64,000 nt of DNA from Cupriavidus sp. P-10 (lineage in GTDB: Bacteria; Pseudomonadota; Gammaproteobacteria; Burkholderiales; Burkholderiaceae), in contig NZ_AP025174.1 in assembly GCF_003402535.2 (NCBI RefSeq), positions 1-64,000 of the forward strand. Reading direction: 5' to 3'. The notes under the pieces are model-generated. The model ran no database searches, was not told the DNA's origin, and was given only the letters and a program-made list of their open reading frames with translations. Of the stretch, positions 8,009 to 15,918 are shown in pieces. Each line of letters begins with the position of its first letter. Position 1 is the stretch's first letter. The position numbers were made by a program, and so were the translations under genes.

Positions 8009-8935
8009 ATGAATCCGAACAGAGCACGCGAGCAATCCCGGACGTCGGCAACGGTCGAGTGCTACCTCCGGCGCGCAAACGGCTTGATGAGCCGCTTGGC
8101 GAAAGAGATGGCGCTCCCTGATGACGCCTATCCGCCGCCTGAGGCTGTCGTCGCCTTCCTGAAGCGGAACGCCTCCCAATGGAAGTGGTCGACATTCCGG
8201 CAGTACCAGGCCAGTTTGGCCTGTCGCTACGAGATCGAAGCCGAAAGGACCGGCAACGCTCTCTTCACGCAGACTGCTGAAGAGATCCGGACCCTACCTT
8301 ACGGTGACTGCGTGCCGCCGGATGCAGTCGGCCAGACTTCGTCGCGCAAGCGCAAGGGTATCCGGAAGGCTGACTACGATTTACTTGTCGCCAACCTCTC
8401 GAACCCTACGCGGAACGGTCGTTACGCCAAGCGCGCAAGCCTATGGCTCATGGCCGCGGTCGCGACTGGCTTGCGCCCACGCGAGTGGGAGTACGCCGAG
8501 CTGGACGAAACCACCGGCCTGCTGCATGCACGTAACGCCAAGGCCACAAATGGAAGAGGAACCGGCCCGACGCGCTCTGTCCCTGTCGCAGCCGAAGATA
8601 TGGGGGTCGTCCGCGCGCATATTGCCTCCGTCCGCGAAATGCTTGCCGCAGGAAAGTCCTTCACGGAAATCCACGAAAACTGCGCAGTGGCAGTCAACCG
8701 GGCGTGCAAAGCGCTCTGGGGGAATGACCCGACCAAGCGCTACGCGCTGTATTCAGCTCGTCACCAGTTCAGCGCAAACGTCAAGGCCGTGCACAATCAC
8801 CAAGAAGTTGCTCGCCTGCTCGGGCACGCGTCTACGCGGACGTCCCGGACGCACTATGCGCCAAAGCGCTCCGCCTGGCCGAAGTACCGCGACCAGACAA
8901 AGCCAGCACCGACCCCGAAGCCAGAGGGCGCATAA
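8009..8935 (+). CDS. Tyrosine recombinase-like (integrase) protein
   Basis: 308 residues. The C-terminal half has tyrosine recombinase features: first arginine in ATGLRPREW (about residue 155), second arginine in LYSARHQF (about 252), LLGHA (about 272) and a terminal tyrosine in RTHYAP (about 283). The histidine normally three residues before the second arginine (HxxR) is replaced by tyrosine, so catalysis is uncertain. The N-terminal region resembles a short core-binding domain. It may resolve plasmid multimers or be a remnant integrase. It stands alone, with no excisionase next to it. Confidence 0.7.
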   Translation: MNPNRAREQSRTSATVECYLRRANGLMSRLAKEMALPDDAYPPPEAVVAFLKRNASQWKWSTFRQYQASLACRYEIEAERTGNALFTQTAEEIRTLPYGDCVPPDAVGQTSSRKRKGIRKADYDLLVANLSNPTRNGRYAKRASLWLMAAVATGLRPREWEYAELDETTGLLHARNAKATNGRGTGPTRSVPVAAEDMGVVRAHIASVREMLAAGKSFTEIHENCAVAVNRACKALWGNDPTKRYALYSARHQFSANVKAVHNHQEVARLLGHASTRTSRTHYAPKRSAWPKYRDQTKPAPTPKPEGA

Positions 8936-9047
8936 CCTGTTGCTCAAGGGCTGAGTTACTAGACGTCTCACCCCAGGACCGGTCGGGAGATTGCCGAACG
9001 GACTCTTCCTCACAGGCGGCAGGTTGACTGCAAGTCACTGATTCCAA

Positions 9048-9067
9048 AGGGACAAAATTTTGTCCCT
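9048..9067. repeat. Perfect 20-bp palindrome
   Basis: The core GGGACAAAATTTTGTCCC is flanked by A and T to give a 20-bp perfect palindrome. It lies 113 bp after the integrase-like gene. No T-tract follows, so it is a poor terminator. It could be a protein-binding or recombination site. Confidence 0.5.
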
Positions 9068-9291
9068 CTCCCAGCCAGCCGGTTTTGCGTACCTAAATGC
9101 AATGCCGATAATTATTTCCACGACCGCCGTCACCAACACGTGTGACGTGTTGCCGTCGCTCGCCTGAGGCACGCGTTCAGCCTCCCCCGAGACCAGCCTC
9201 GCCTGGCCGCCCTGGCTTGCAACTATTAGCCCCCGTGCGCCCGTGGGGCCTTTGCGATATCACTCGCAATTTGCGCCAGAGCAACATCTGT

Positions 9292-9473
9292 ATGCCCCAG
9301 TGGTGGGGCATCCCCCCCAAGTGGGGTATCCATAAAGTTGTCATATCCGCCGTTTAACCAAATACATAAGTCAGATAAAAGCAACGTTTAGATCACAAAT
9401 CAACAGTTGCCATAGTGCCTCATACGCCACATACAGGAGGCAGAGAGGCAACATTCCCCACCCATAAGTGGGG
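9292..9473. promoter_or_regulatory. Cluster of CCCCA/TGGGG operators before the transfer operon
   Basis: Three inverted repeats share CCCCA...TGGGG half-sites. ATGCCCCAGTGGTGGGGCAT lies at 9292-9311, a C-rich CCCCAAGTGGGG copy follows directly (about 9312-9328), and CCCCAC-N6-GTGGGG lies at 9456-9473. They lie upstream of the Xre-type regulator and dotI. Similar words occur near 55929-55940 and 56353-56372. The likely binder is the adjacent Xre-type protein, by position only. Confidence 0.5.
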
Positions 9474-9537
9474 CAAATGTACTAACAAGCGCACAAAATG
9501 GCCGAGTCGCAGATTTGTTTCCCGTCAGTGAATGTTC

Positions 9538-9589
9538 TTGACAGTCAAAATCTGAGCGCGGTTTAATTCCGTACCATTGACACGATACA
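9538..9589 (+). promoter_or_regulatory. Promoter and dyad of the first transfer operon
   Basis: A -35 box TTGACA (9538-9543) and a -10 box TTTAAT (9562-9567) are separated by 18 bp. A copy of the plasmid-wide dyad, CGTACC-N8-GATACA (9570-9589), covers the expected start of transcription. Confidence 0.6.
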
Positions 9590-9606
9590 TAATTACGCCC
9601 GTTCCA

Positions 9607-9957
9607 ATGTCCGCATCCGATAGACCGCTGACGGCTCTCAAGGCCATCCGCGTGGCGCGCAACCTCAGCCCAGACAAGCTCTGTGAAGCCGCTGGGATTT
9701 CCCGTTCGTACTTCACCCGCCTGGAGCAAGGCGGCGTGCCGACGCCGGAAGTCGCGGCGAGTCTGGCGCGCATTCTCAACTCTGGAACGTGTGGCCGCGA
9801 TAAAGACGGGGCACCCTCGGAACAGAAGACGAAGCTACTAGCCGCCTGCAAAGAGCTTCTCGACCGCATGGGCGGCGTGTACATGATCGTGTCCGAGATC
9901 CACCTACTGTATCCGGAGCGATTTGCTGCTCGCCAGCCAGAGAAGGACACCGCCTAA
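9607..9957 (+). CDS. Xre/Cro-type transcriptional regulator
   Basis: 116 residues. Residues about 7-45 form a Cro/C1-type helix-turn-helix (LKAIRVARNLSPDKLCEAAG, then ISRSYFTRLEQGGV). I chose ATG 9607; an upstream in-frame TTG at 9577 would start inside the promoter dyad and is unlikely. No clear ribosome-binding site precedes it. The stop overlaps the dotI start (TAATG), so the regulator is translationally coupled to the transfer operon. It probably controls that operon through the CCCCA/TGGGG repeats upstream. Confidence 0.8.
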   Translation: MSASDRPLTALKAIRVARNLSPDKLCEAAGISRSYFTRLEQGGVPTPEVAASLARILNSGTCGRDKDGAPSEQKTKLLAACKELLDRMGGVYMIVSEIHLLYPERFAARQPEKDTA

Positions 9958-10643
9958 TGACGTCGCCAGCCCAAAAGTCTCCAGCCGGCGCGCGTCCGGC
10001 CATGAACACGGACCCCATCATGAAAATGCTGGCAACGTCCGGCTTCTACAAGTCAGGGTTCAGTCGCCAGCTCCGCAACAACCTCGTTATCGGCTTCGCC
10101 CTGGTCGGATCCGTGGCCCTGAACATTACGCAATTCGTGACGCGACCCGCGCCGGTCCTGGTCGGCATGACCGAAGGGGGCCGACTGATCCAGATCGTTC
10201 CGCTGTCGAAGCCCTTTGTCAGCAGCGAAGCCGTCCTGCAGAAAGTACAGAAGACTGCGACCGGGGCCTTCTCACTCGACTTCGATGACACCAATCTCAA
10301 GGCGAAGTTGGTTGCGCTGCGGCCACAGTTCACCCGCGACGGATACGCCTCCCTGATGGAGCAGTACGACACGTCAGGCCTCATCGAGAAGATCCGCTCG
10401 CGCCGGTTGGTGACGTCAGCCGTAGCCACTGGTGCGGGGGTGATCGCAAACGAGTATGAGCGGGACGGCGTGTACACATGGGAAACCGAGATGCCCGTCG
10501 CCATCACCATCACCGGCCAGAGCGAGCGCAAGACCTACGAATGCCTGGTCAAGCAAACAGTCAAGCGTCTGCCGGTCGAAGACAACCCGGCAGGCATCGC
10601 TACCCAGTCCCTGCGGCTTACTTGCAACACAAAAATCAACTAG
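9957..10643 (+). CDS. dotI: Type IVB secretion protein DotI/IcmL/TraM
   Basis: 228 residues, the usual size of DotI/TraM. A short cytoplasmic N-terminus precedes one membrane segment (about residues 43-60), followed by a periplasmic NTF2-like domain (VLVGMTEGGRLIQIVPLSKP onward) ending in CNTKIN. DotI is an inner-membrane component of the type IVB channel, functionally like VirB8. It starts the block of conserved transfer genes and is followed by a small gene, then dotH and dotG, as in IncI plasmids apart from the small insertion. Confidence 0.9.
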   Translation: MTSPAQKSPAGARPAMNTDPIMKMLATSGFYKSGFSRQLRNNLVIGFALVGSVALNITQFVTRPAPVLVGMTEGGRLIQIVPLSKPFVSSEAVLQKVQKTATGAFSLDFDDTNLKAKLVALRPQFTRDGYASLMEQYDTSGLIEKIRSRRLVTSAVATGAGVIANEYERDGVYTWETEMPVAITITGQSERKTYECLVKQTVKRLPVEDNPAGIATQSLRLTCNTKIN

Positions 10644-10651
10644 GTGAAGTC

Positions 10652-10918
10652 ATGCCACAAGAAGCAGAAGAATTCTCCCTGCCGACGTCGCTGGATATCG
10701 TTCAGCACGCCGCCTGCGGGGAACACGGTCATCCTCTCAGCACAGCAATGCAAACCGACTGGGCAACCCAGCTCGACCTCATCGACGTCTTCGCGGCATC
10801 ACGGGATACCCTGACCGAGCTGCAGCAAAGCGCACCGTCGCGGCGGTGCCATGATTGGCTGCAAGGCATCATTGACACCCGCTGCATGGTTGCCGCCGTA
10901 ACTGGAGTGCCATTCTAG
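10652..10918 (+). CDS. Small protein between dotI and dotH
   Basis: 88 residues, starting at ATG 10652 behind AGGTGAAG. No signal sequence or membrane segment is seen; three cysteines lie near residues 22, 68 and 78. Family not recognised. It sits in a gap of eight bases after dotI and two bases before dotH, so it is in the operon. IncI-type traM and traN are usually adjacent, which makes this an extra gene. Confidence 0.65.
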   Translation: MPQEAEEFSLPTSLDIVQHAACGEHGHPLSTAMQTDWATQLDLIDVFAASRDTLTELQQSAPSRRCHDWLQGIIDTRCMVAAVTGVPF

Positions 10919-10920
10919 CC

Positions 10921-11868
10921 ATGCGCCTTTCGATCCCGCGGCTCTACGCAATGTTGATCCTGTCGATTTCGACTGCCTGTGGCCACGCCGCCGCGCAAGG
11001 CAGTCCGGGCGAGTCGAACAGGCCCGGAACGCCGTCGCCCGCCGCAGGAGCGGACGATGCTCCGCGCGCACTCCCGCCTCTCAAAGCACCTCCGGTTGGC
11101 TCGGCCAACTTCAATAGCGCCGTAGACACGGTCTCGCCACTGTCGAACAACGAGATCTTGGACCTGCGCAAACGTGTAGACAGCGCCCGACGCGCCGCCG
11201 CGACCTATCCGGGCGTGCCGCCGAAGCCGGTCATTTCGACCACCACCGTCGATCTTTCGCCTGGCTCGACCCCCCCGATTGTGCGCGTGAGCAACCAGGG
11301 CGCGGCAGTTTCCCTGGTCGATATCACAGGGGCACCGTGGGACATCTTGGAAGTCAACAACCTCGCCAAGCGCTCTTTCGAAGTGAAGCAGCCGGCCAAG
11401 GATGTTCCCACTATTACGATCACGGCCATGGGCGACTACGTGGAAGGCAACGTCGCCATCTTCCTGAAAGGTCTTTCGATCCCAGTGATGCTCCGCATGG
11501 TCGCTGGTCAGCGTGAAACCGACTATCGGCTGGATCTCCGTATTCCCCGGCGTGGGCCCAATGCCACTGATCCGATCGCCGGCACGCCATCGATCAACCT
11601 TCCTGCCAACTATCTGCAGACTTTACTGGATGGCATCGACACGCCGAATGCGAAGTCGATCCGCGTGGAAAACGCACCGCCTGGAACGCGCGCATGGATG
11701 GTCGGAGGCAACATGGTCCTCCGCACGAGTCTATTTCTGAACAACCCAGCCTACCAGGCAACGATTGCTGCAGCGGACGGTACGCGGGTGTACGAGATGG
11801 CTCCCACCCCCGTCGCCACGCTCAGTGAGAACGGCTCGCTGCGCAACGTCTACTTCGACTTGGAATGA
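10921..11868 (+). CDS. dotH: Type IVB secretion protein DotH/IcmK/TraN
   Basis: 315 residues. An N-terminal signal sequence (LYAMLILSISTACGHAAAQG) is followed by a Pro-rich linker. The C-terminal half carries the DotH/IcmK pattern (SLVDITGAPWDI, then VEGNVAIFLKGLSIPVML). DotH is an outer-membrane-associated core component that assembles with DotG, and in Legionella with DotC and DotD. DotC and DotD were not found in this window. The stop overlaps the dotG start (ATGA). Confidence 0.9.
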   Translation: MRLSIPRLYAMLILSISTACGHAAAQGSPGESNRPGTPSPAAGADDAPRALPPLKAPPVGSANFNSAVDTVSPLSNNEILDLRKRVDSARRAAATYPGVPPKPVISTTTVDLSPGSTPPIVRVSNQGAAVSLVDITGAPWDILEVNNLAKRSFEVKQPAKDVPTITITAMGDYVEGNVAIFLKGLSIPVMLRMVAGQRETDYRLDLRIPRRGPNATDPIAGTPSINLPANYLQTLLDGIDTPNAKSIRVENAPPGTRAWMVGGNMVLRTSLFLNNPAYQATIAAADGTRVYEMAPTPVATLSENGSLRNVYFDLE

Positions 11869-13043
11869 CCATGTCTGAACGAAAGAAGCTGCATCCCGGA
11901 TTCAAGAAGAATGCCAAAGTCATGGCGGTCGTTACAGGTGTAGCGGTGGTCGGGGTAGGGGTCGCATACATGGCGATGCAAGGGCGCGCCTCCCAAGCCG
12001 CAACGGTTGAGGTGCCGGCACTTGACACGCAAGGCGGCAAGAAGACCGAAGAGACACCGAACTACTCGCGGGCGCTCAATCGCGCTAATGACAAAGGCTT
12101 CCAGCAGGCCGAACATGCGGACGGTACTTTTATTCCTACGCTATCGGAGAACAGTGGCAAGACGACAAACCTTGAAGACGAGCTTGCCAAGCGTGCCCAG
12201 GCCACCCCTCCGGCGCAGCCGCGCGATATGGCCCGCCCGAATCAACCCTATGCGGCAACAACATCGGCTGATTCTCAACAAGCACAGCCGACGTCAACAG
12301 GTCTGGGCGACCAAGTGCAAGGGCTGCGAGCATTATGGACACGCGATGAGTCTTCGCAGCAGATCCTGAACATTGCCGCGCAAGCCGGTGACGCACGCAA
12401 CACGAACGCAGCTGCAGCGACTGCCGCCGCGGGAGGAAACACGACGATAGCAGCGGACGATACCAACACGAAGCGCCAGGCCGTTCCCTATATTCGTGGC
12501 TTGGATCAGATCCCTGCGGTGTACCAAAACAGCATCGATACTGACGCACCGTCTGACGTTCTCGCACGCGTCGAGACCGGAAAATATGCTGGCAGCGTGT
12601 TCTACGGCACCGCGCGCCTCTCCAACGAAGTCATTGTCACCGACTTCACCAAGATGAAGGTCCCGACTGGCGAGATGATCACCATCACGGCCGCGGCTCT
12701 GGACGAGGAAGAGATGCGCACGGCCCAGCCGGCAGACATCGATCATCGGTACGTACAACGCGTTGGCGTGCCAGCTCTTCTTGGCGCGCTGGGAGCAGCC
12801 GGCTCGGTTTACCAGAATGCGGGGTCCATCGTGCAGCAGACGCCGCTAGGGGGCGTGACCACGACGACGAACCCGAATCCGAGCGGAAAGCAACTTGGCG
12901 GCGCTGCAGTTTCCTCCGGCCTGCAAGCTACGCAGCAAGTGATCCAGCAGGAGAATTCGACCATCCCGCCGCGGCGGGGACGGATCAAACGAGGCACGCC
13001 GATCATGGTGCTGTTCAAGGCCGATGCCTATCTGAAAGAGTAG
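11865..13043 (+). CDS. dotG: Type IVB secretion protein DotG/IcmE/TraO (VirB10-like)
   Basis: 392 residues. One inner-membrane segment (about 19-38) is followed by a long low-complexity periplasmic region. The VirB10-like C-terminal domain covers about residues 235-392 (SVFYGTARLSNEVIVTDFTK, ending GTPIMVLFKADAYLKE). It forms the central channel that spans both membranes. Legionella DotG has long pentapeptide repeats in the middle; they are absent here, as in plasmid versions. ATG 11865 overlaps the dotH stop; ATG 11871 is an alternative. Confidence 0.9.
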   Translation: MTMSERKKLHPGFKKNAKVMAVVTGVAVVGVGVAYMAMQGRASQAATVEVPALDTQGGKKTEETPNYSRALNRANDKGFQQAEHADGTFIPTLSENSGKTTNLEDELAKRAQATPPAQPRDMARPNQPYAATTSADSQQAQPTSTGLGDQVQGLRALWTRDESSQQILNIAAQAGDARNTNAAAATAAAGGNTTIAADDTNTKRQAVPYIRGLDQIPAVYQNSIDTDAPSDVLARVETGKYAGSVFYGTARLSNEVIVTDFTKMKVPTGEMITITAAALDEEEMRTAQPADIDHRYVQRVGVPALLGALGAAGSVYQNAGSIVQQTPLGGVTTTTNPNPSGKQLGGAAVSSGLQATQQVIQQENSTIPPRRGRIKRGTPIMVLFKADAYLKE

Positions 13044-13063
13044 AATTCGCATACCGATTCTTA

Positions 13064-13083
13064 CGTATAATTGCATGGATACG
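13064..13083 (+). promoter_or_regulatory. Plasmid-wide dyad with extended -10, dotF operon
   Basis: CGTATA-N8-GATACG lies in the 55-bp gap between dotG and dotF. TACGTATAAT gives an extended -10 box. It indicates a second promoter inside the transfer block. Confidence 0.65.
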
Positions 13084-13098
13084 CACTAGAGGCACCCG

Positions 13099-14022
13099 AT
13101 GAGCCAGACCAACCACTTTGACGCCCACCTCGAAACCAGCGAGCACGACGACCCTCAGCACGATACTTCGCAAGATTACGTCACCGACGTTTCAACTTCG
13201 GAGAAGCCGAAGCGCAAGCTGCCGACAAACTATCTGATCTACGGTGCGGTAGCCGTGGCTGTGCTGGGCTTCTGGGGCTTCAAGAAGATGACGAAGCCGT
13301 CCAGTCCGGCTGGCTTTGCTGCCAGCGCGCCTATGAACGACGGCGGCATGATGGGCGCTGCTCCGAATCCTGAACGCCCAACATCGGACTCATTTGCTCC
13401 CGTCCGTCCAGCACAGCAAGAGACCGCGCCGCAGGGCTTCGCGCCGAGTGGCGCAGTTCCCGCGATGAGCAATAACAGCCTGCAGGCGTCCGGGGCAGGG
13501 TCGGTGAATTCCACTTCGGCGAGCGGCCCTTCCGTCGAGTCACTGGCGGCTAGCGCAACCAATGACGCAGCCGAGATCGCAACCGGCAAGCCTGGCCTCA
13601 AAGATGCGGACCGAAAGGAGATGAGCGCCGCCGATGCCGCCATCCTGGAGCAATTGAAGGCGCAGACGGTGCAGCTTGAGGACATGGGAAAGCGACTTTC
13701 CGCACTCGAAACTCGCCGCGTTGAAGCCAAGACCGAATCGAAGCCTGCCCGCGGTAGTAAGCCAATCTCGGACGAGGACCGGGCGCGAGAGAAGGCTGCC
13801 GGCGTAGTCCGCGCAAAGGCGAGTCGTACTCGCACGAGTTCGAAGGAGGAAGTCCAACTTGGCTACAGGATCAAGCAAGTCATTCCCGGACAGGCCTGGC
13901 TCGAGGACGACACGGGTAAGCAGTACGTGAGAACCAAGGGCGACAAGCTCGGCGGAAGCGAAATCGTTGAGATTGACGCCGACAAGTTCATTGTTCGCAC
14001 GACTGCTGGCGTCATCCGCTGA
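13099..14022 (+). CDS. dotF: Type IVB secretion protein DotF/IcmG/TraP-like
   Basis: 307 residues. A charged cytoplasmic N-terminus is followed by one membrane segment (about 44-61), a long flexible region, a short coiled coil (about 172-205, AAILEQLKAQTVQLEDMGKR) and a small beta-rich C-terminal domain. This layout and its place after dotG match DotF/IcmG and R64 TraP. In Legionella DotF helps link the inner-membrane and core complexes. Sequence similarity within the family is low, so position carries much of the call. Confidence 0.75.
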   Translation: MSQTNHFDAHLETSEHDDPQHDTSQDYVTDVSTSEKPKRKLPTNYLIYGAVAVAVLGFWGFKKMTKPSSPAGFAASAPMNDGGMMGAAPNPERPTSDSFAPVRPAQQETAPQGFAPSGAVPAMSNNSLQASGAGSVNSTSASGPSVESLAASATNDAAEIATGKPGLKDADRKEMSAADAAILEQLKAQTVQLEDMGKRLSALETRRVEAKTESKPARGSKPISDEDRAREKAAGVVRAKASRTRTSSKEEVQLGYRIKQVIPGQAWLEDDTGKQYVRTKGDKLGGSEIVEIDADKFIVRTTAGVIR

Positions 14023-14552
14023 TGGATCTGACAACAATCGTCACCCAGCTCGGCGCCACGATTGTCGAGTTCCAGTCGCTCGCCGCAGCCGCCGCCTATG
14101 CAGTCGGCCTCTGGTACATCGCTAAGGCGGTGAATCGAGGGATTAAAGCATCCAGTCAGCCGGGTGGCGGTGAAACGTCTGGCGCAGCGATCTTCACGAC
14201 GCTTCTTATCGGTGCGGTGTTGCTCAATCTCACCAACACCATGGGAGATCTATGGGAAACCATGACCGGTGAGCGTGGTGCTGGTTTCGGAATGGTGTCC
14301 TATTCGGGGGCAAGCGCTGCAGGTGCCTTTGCGCCGGCCATCAACGCTATCTTCACCATCGTTTCCACATTCGGCTGGTGGTACGGATTCAAGGGACTGA
14401 CCATGTTCAAGAAAGCATCGGAGGGACACGGAAGCGGCGGATACGAAGACTACGCCTGGAAAGGATTCATCCATGCCATCGGCGGAGCCGCGATGGTCAA
14501 CATCGGCAGCACCGTGGATGCGTTCAAAGAAACCGTTGGCTTGACCTTTTAA
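14022..14552 (+). CDS. traQ: TraQ (IcmC/DotE-like) membrane protein
   Basis: 176 residues with about four hydrophobic segments, the size and position of R64 TraQ, the counterpart of IcmC/DotE. The start overlaps the dotF stop (TGATGG). Conserved-looking Gly/Trp-rich stretch FGWWYGFKGLTMFKKASEG lies near residues 110-128. DotE family proteins are inner-membrane components of unknown mechanism. The family call is positional plus topology. Confidence 0.75.
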   Translation: MDLTTIVTQLGATIVEFQSLAAAAAYAVGLWYIAKAVNRGIKASSQPGGGETSGAAIFTTLLIGAVLLNLTNTMGDLWETMTGERGAGFGMVSYSGASAAGAFAPAINAIFTIVSTFGWWYGFKGLTMFKKASEGHGSGGYEDYAWKGFIHAIGGAAMVNIGSTVDAFKETVGLTF

Positions 14553-14577
14553 ATCAATCCTCCCGATGGAGATCAAA

Positions 14578-15129
14578 ATGCAACACTGGATTAACAAGGC
14601 GCACATCGCCGCGCAGACGCATGCCCATGCACTGAAGTATGGGACCGCAGTATCCATCATTCTTGGTGGGCTCCTGTATCGCAATCCAACTCTGGCTTGC
14701 ACACTTCTCCTTTCGACCGCCATCTGCTTGTACGTTCTCGCCTCGACTGGCAAGAAGCTGCGGTTCGAGGCAGGCAGCATGGCTGCAGTCGCCGCCGCTT
14801 CGCTCACGCTGACGATGTTGCTCTCGCCCGATGTTGCGCACGCCGCGGGTGGAATTGCTGGGTGGGCTCGCGCCATCAAGGCACAACTTGGCGACGTCTA
14901 TGACCTGATGATCTACGGCTCCTACGGTGGCGGCATGATCGGCCTGATTACCAGCGTGGTGAACGGCAAGAAGAAGTCGAACGGCGACCAAAGCATCAAG
15001 ACCGCCAGCATCTACGGCAACGGAATTGGCGGCGTGGCACTCATGATGCTCGGCTACCTGGCGGACTCCCTCGCCGAGTCTGTCGGCGGCAGCTCTGGCC
15101 AGATGAACCGGATGCCTGGCGGCCTGTAA
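14578..15129 (+). CDS. traR: TraR (IcmD/DotP-like) membrane protein
   Basis: 183 residues from ATG 14578, preceded by GGAG; an upstream ATG at 14566 is possible. It has several membrane segments and a cleavage-like motif SPDVAHAAGG near residue 88. The C-terminal half (YGSYGGGMIGLITSVVNGKK) resembles IcmD/DotP and R64 TraR. It follows traQ as expected for the operon. Confidence 0.72.
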   Translation: MQHWINKAHIAAQTHAHALKYGTAVSIILGGLLYRNPTLACTLLLSTAICLYVLASTGKKLRFEAGSMAAVAAASLTLTMLLSPDVAHAAGGIAGWARAIKAQLGDVYDLMIYGSYGGGMIGLITSVVNGKKKSNGDQSIKTASIYGNGIGGVALMMLGYLADSLAESVGGSSGQMNRMPGGL

Positions 15130-15141
15130 GGAGCACAGCGA

Positions 15142-15918
15142 ATGACAGAGAACATCGAGAGCATGGGCGACGAGTCGGTGGATGGCGTTGCAACAGGCAT
15201 CTCGTGGGAGAGGGCGGCAGAGGGTATGTCGCCTCCTTCTGAGTCGCTGGGCGCGAACTTCGCGGTGCGCCGCTTTGCGCCCATTGTGTTCTCCGTCAAG
15301 CGCCACCTCTGGCGCAAGAACGACGACAACATGGAAGCCGCTGACGCCGAGTACCGCGCAAAGCGAGAGTCCCGCCTGCAGAAGGGCAACTATCAGTGCG
15401 TCTTCTGCGGCTTCCGCTCCAAGCACACGGAGATCCACCACAAGAACGACAACCATGCTGATAACCGAAGCGAGAACCTGATTGTCGCTGACCCGCTCTG
15501 TCATGGCACCCAGCACATCGGCCAGGTGGGCTCGAAGCGGCATGGTTTGATGATTGACGCGGGTGGTCTGCCGCAGGCCGAGCTGAATCACTTGCAGCGA
15601 ACGATTGCAGTGGTGCTGGAGATCGGCACAGACGCGGAAAAGCACGACGCGTCCACACTTCTTCAACATCTCGCTAGCCGCGGGGAACTGGTCATCAAGG
15701 TATGGGGCAGCGCGAACCCGTCCGACTTTGCAAATGCAATGCTTGAACTGAAGGATCACGAGCTGGAAAAGCGGGAAAGCGCTTTCGCCGGCCTCGGTCT
15801 GCTCTATCGTCCTTCTCGCTTTGTCGAGTACATCGGTCGTTGGATAGACGAGTTGTACAAGTCGCTTCCCACGAATACCTGGCAGCGCATCCATGACCGT
15901 GCAGTCGGCAATCAATAG
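15142..15918 (+). CDS. dotN: DotN/IcmJ/TraT zinc-binding HNH-like protein
   Basis: 258 residues. The core CVFCGF (Cys86, Cys89), EIHHKND (His99, His100), SENL, DPLCHGTQH (Cys120, His121, His124) is an HNH-type zinc fold. DotN/IcmJ has this fold and, in Legionella, binds the coupling protein DotL rather than acting as a known nuclease. Gene order (after traR, before icmB) fits traT of IncI plasmids. Its last 26 bases overlap the next gene. Whether it has any nuclease activity cannot be read from the sequence. Confidence 0.82.
   Translation: MTENIESMGDESVDGVATGISWERAAEGMSPPSESLGANFAVRRFAPIVFSVKRHLWRKNDDNMEAADAEYRAKRESRLQKGNYQCVFCGFRSKHTEIHHKNDNHADNRSENLIVADPLCHGTQHIGQVGSKRHGLMIDAGGLPQAELNHLQRTIAVVLEIGTDAEKHDASTLLQHLASRGELVIKVWGSANPSDFANAMLELKDHELEKRESAFAGLGLLYRPSRFVEYIGRWIDELYKSLPTNTWQRIHDRAVGNQ

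Noticed and set aside
7292..8179. Long leftward open frame of 295 codons
   Set aside because: Arg/Cys/Pro-rich sequence typical of a chance frame in GC-rich DNA, no ribosome-binding site, and it overlaps the start of the integrase-like gene.
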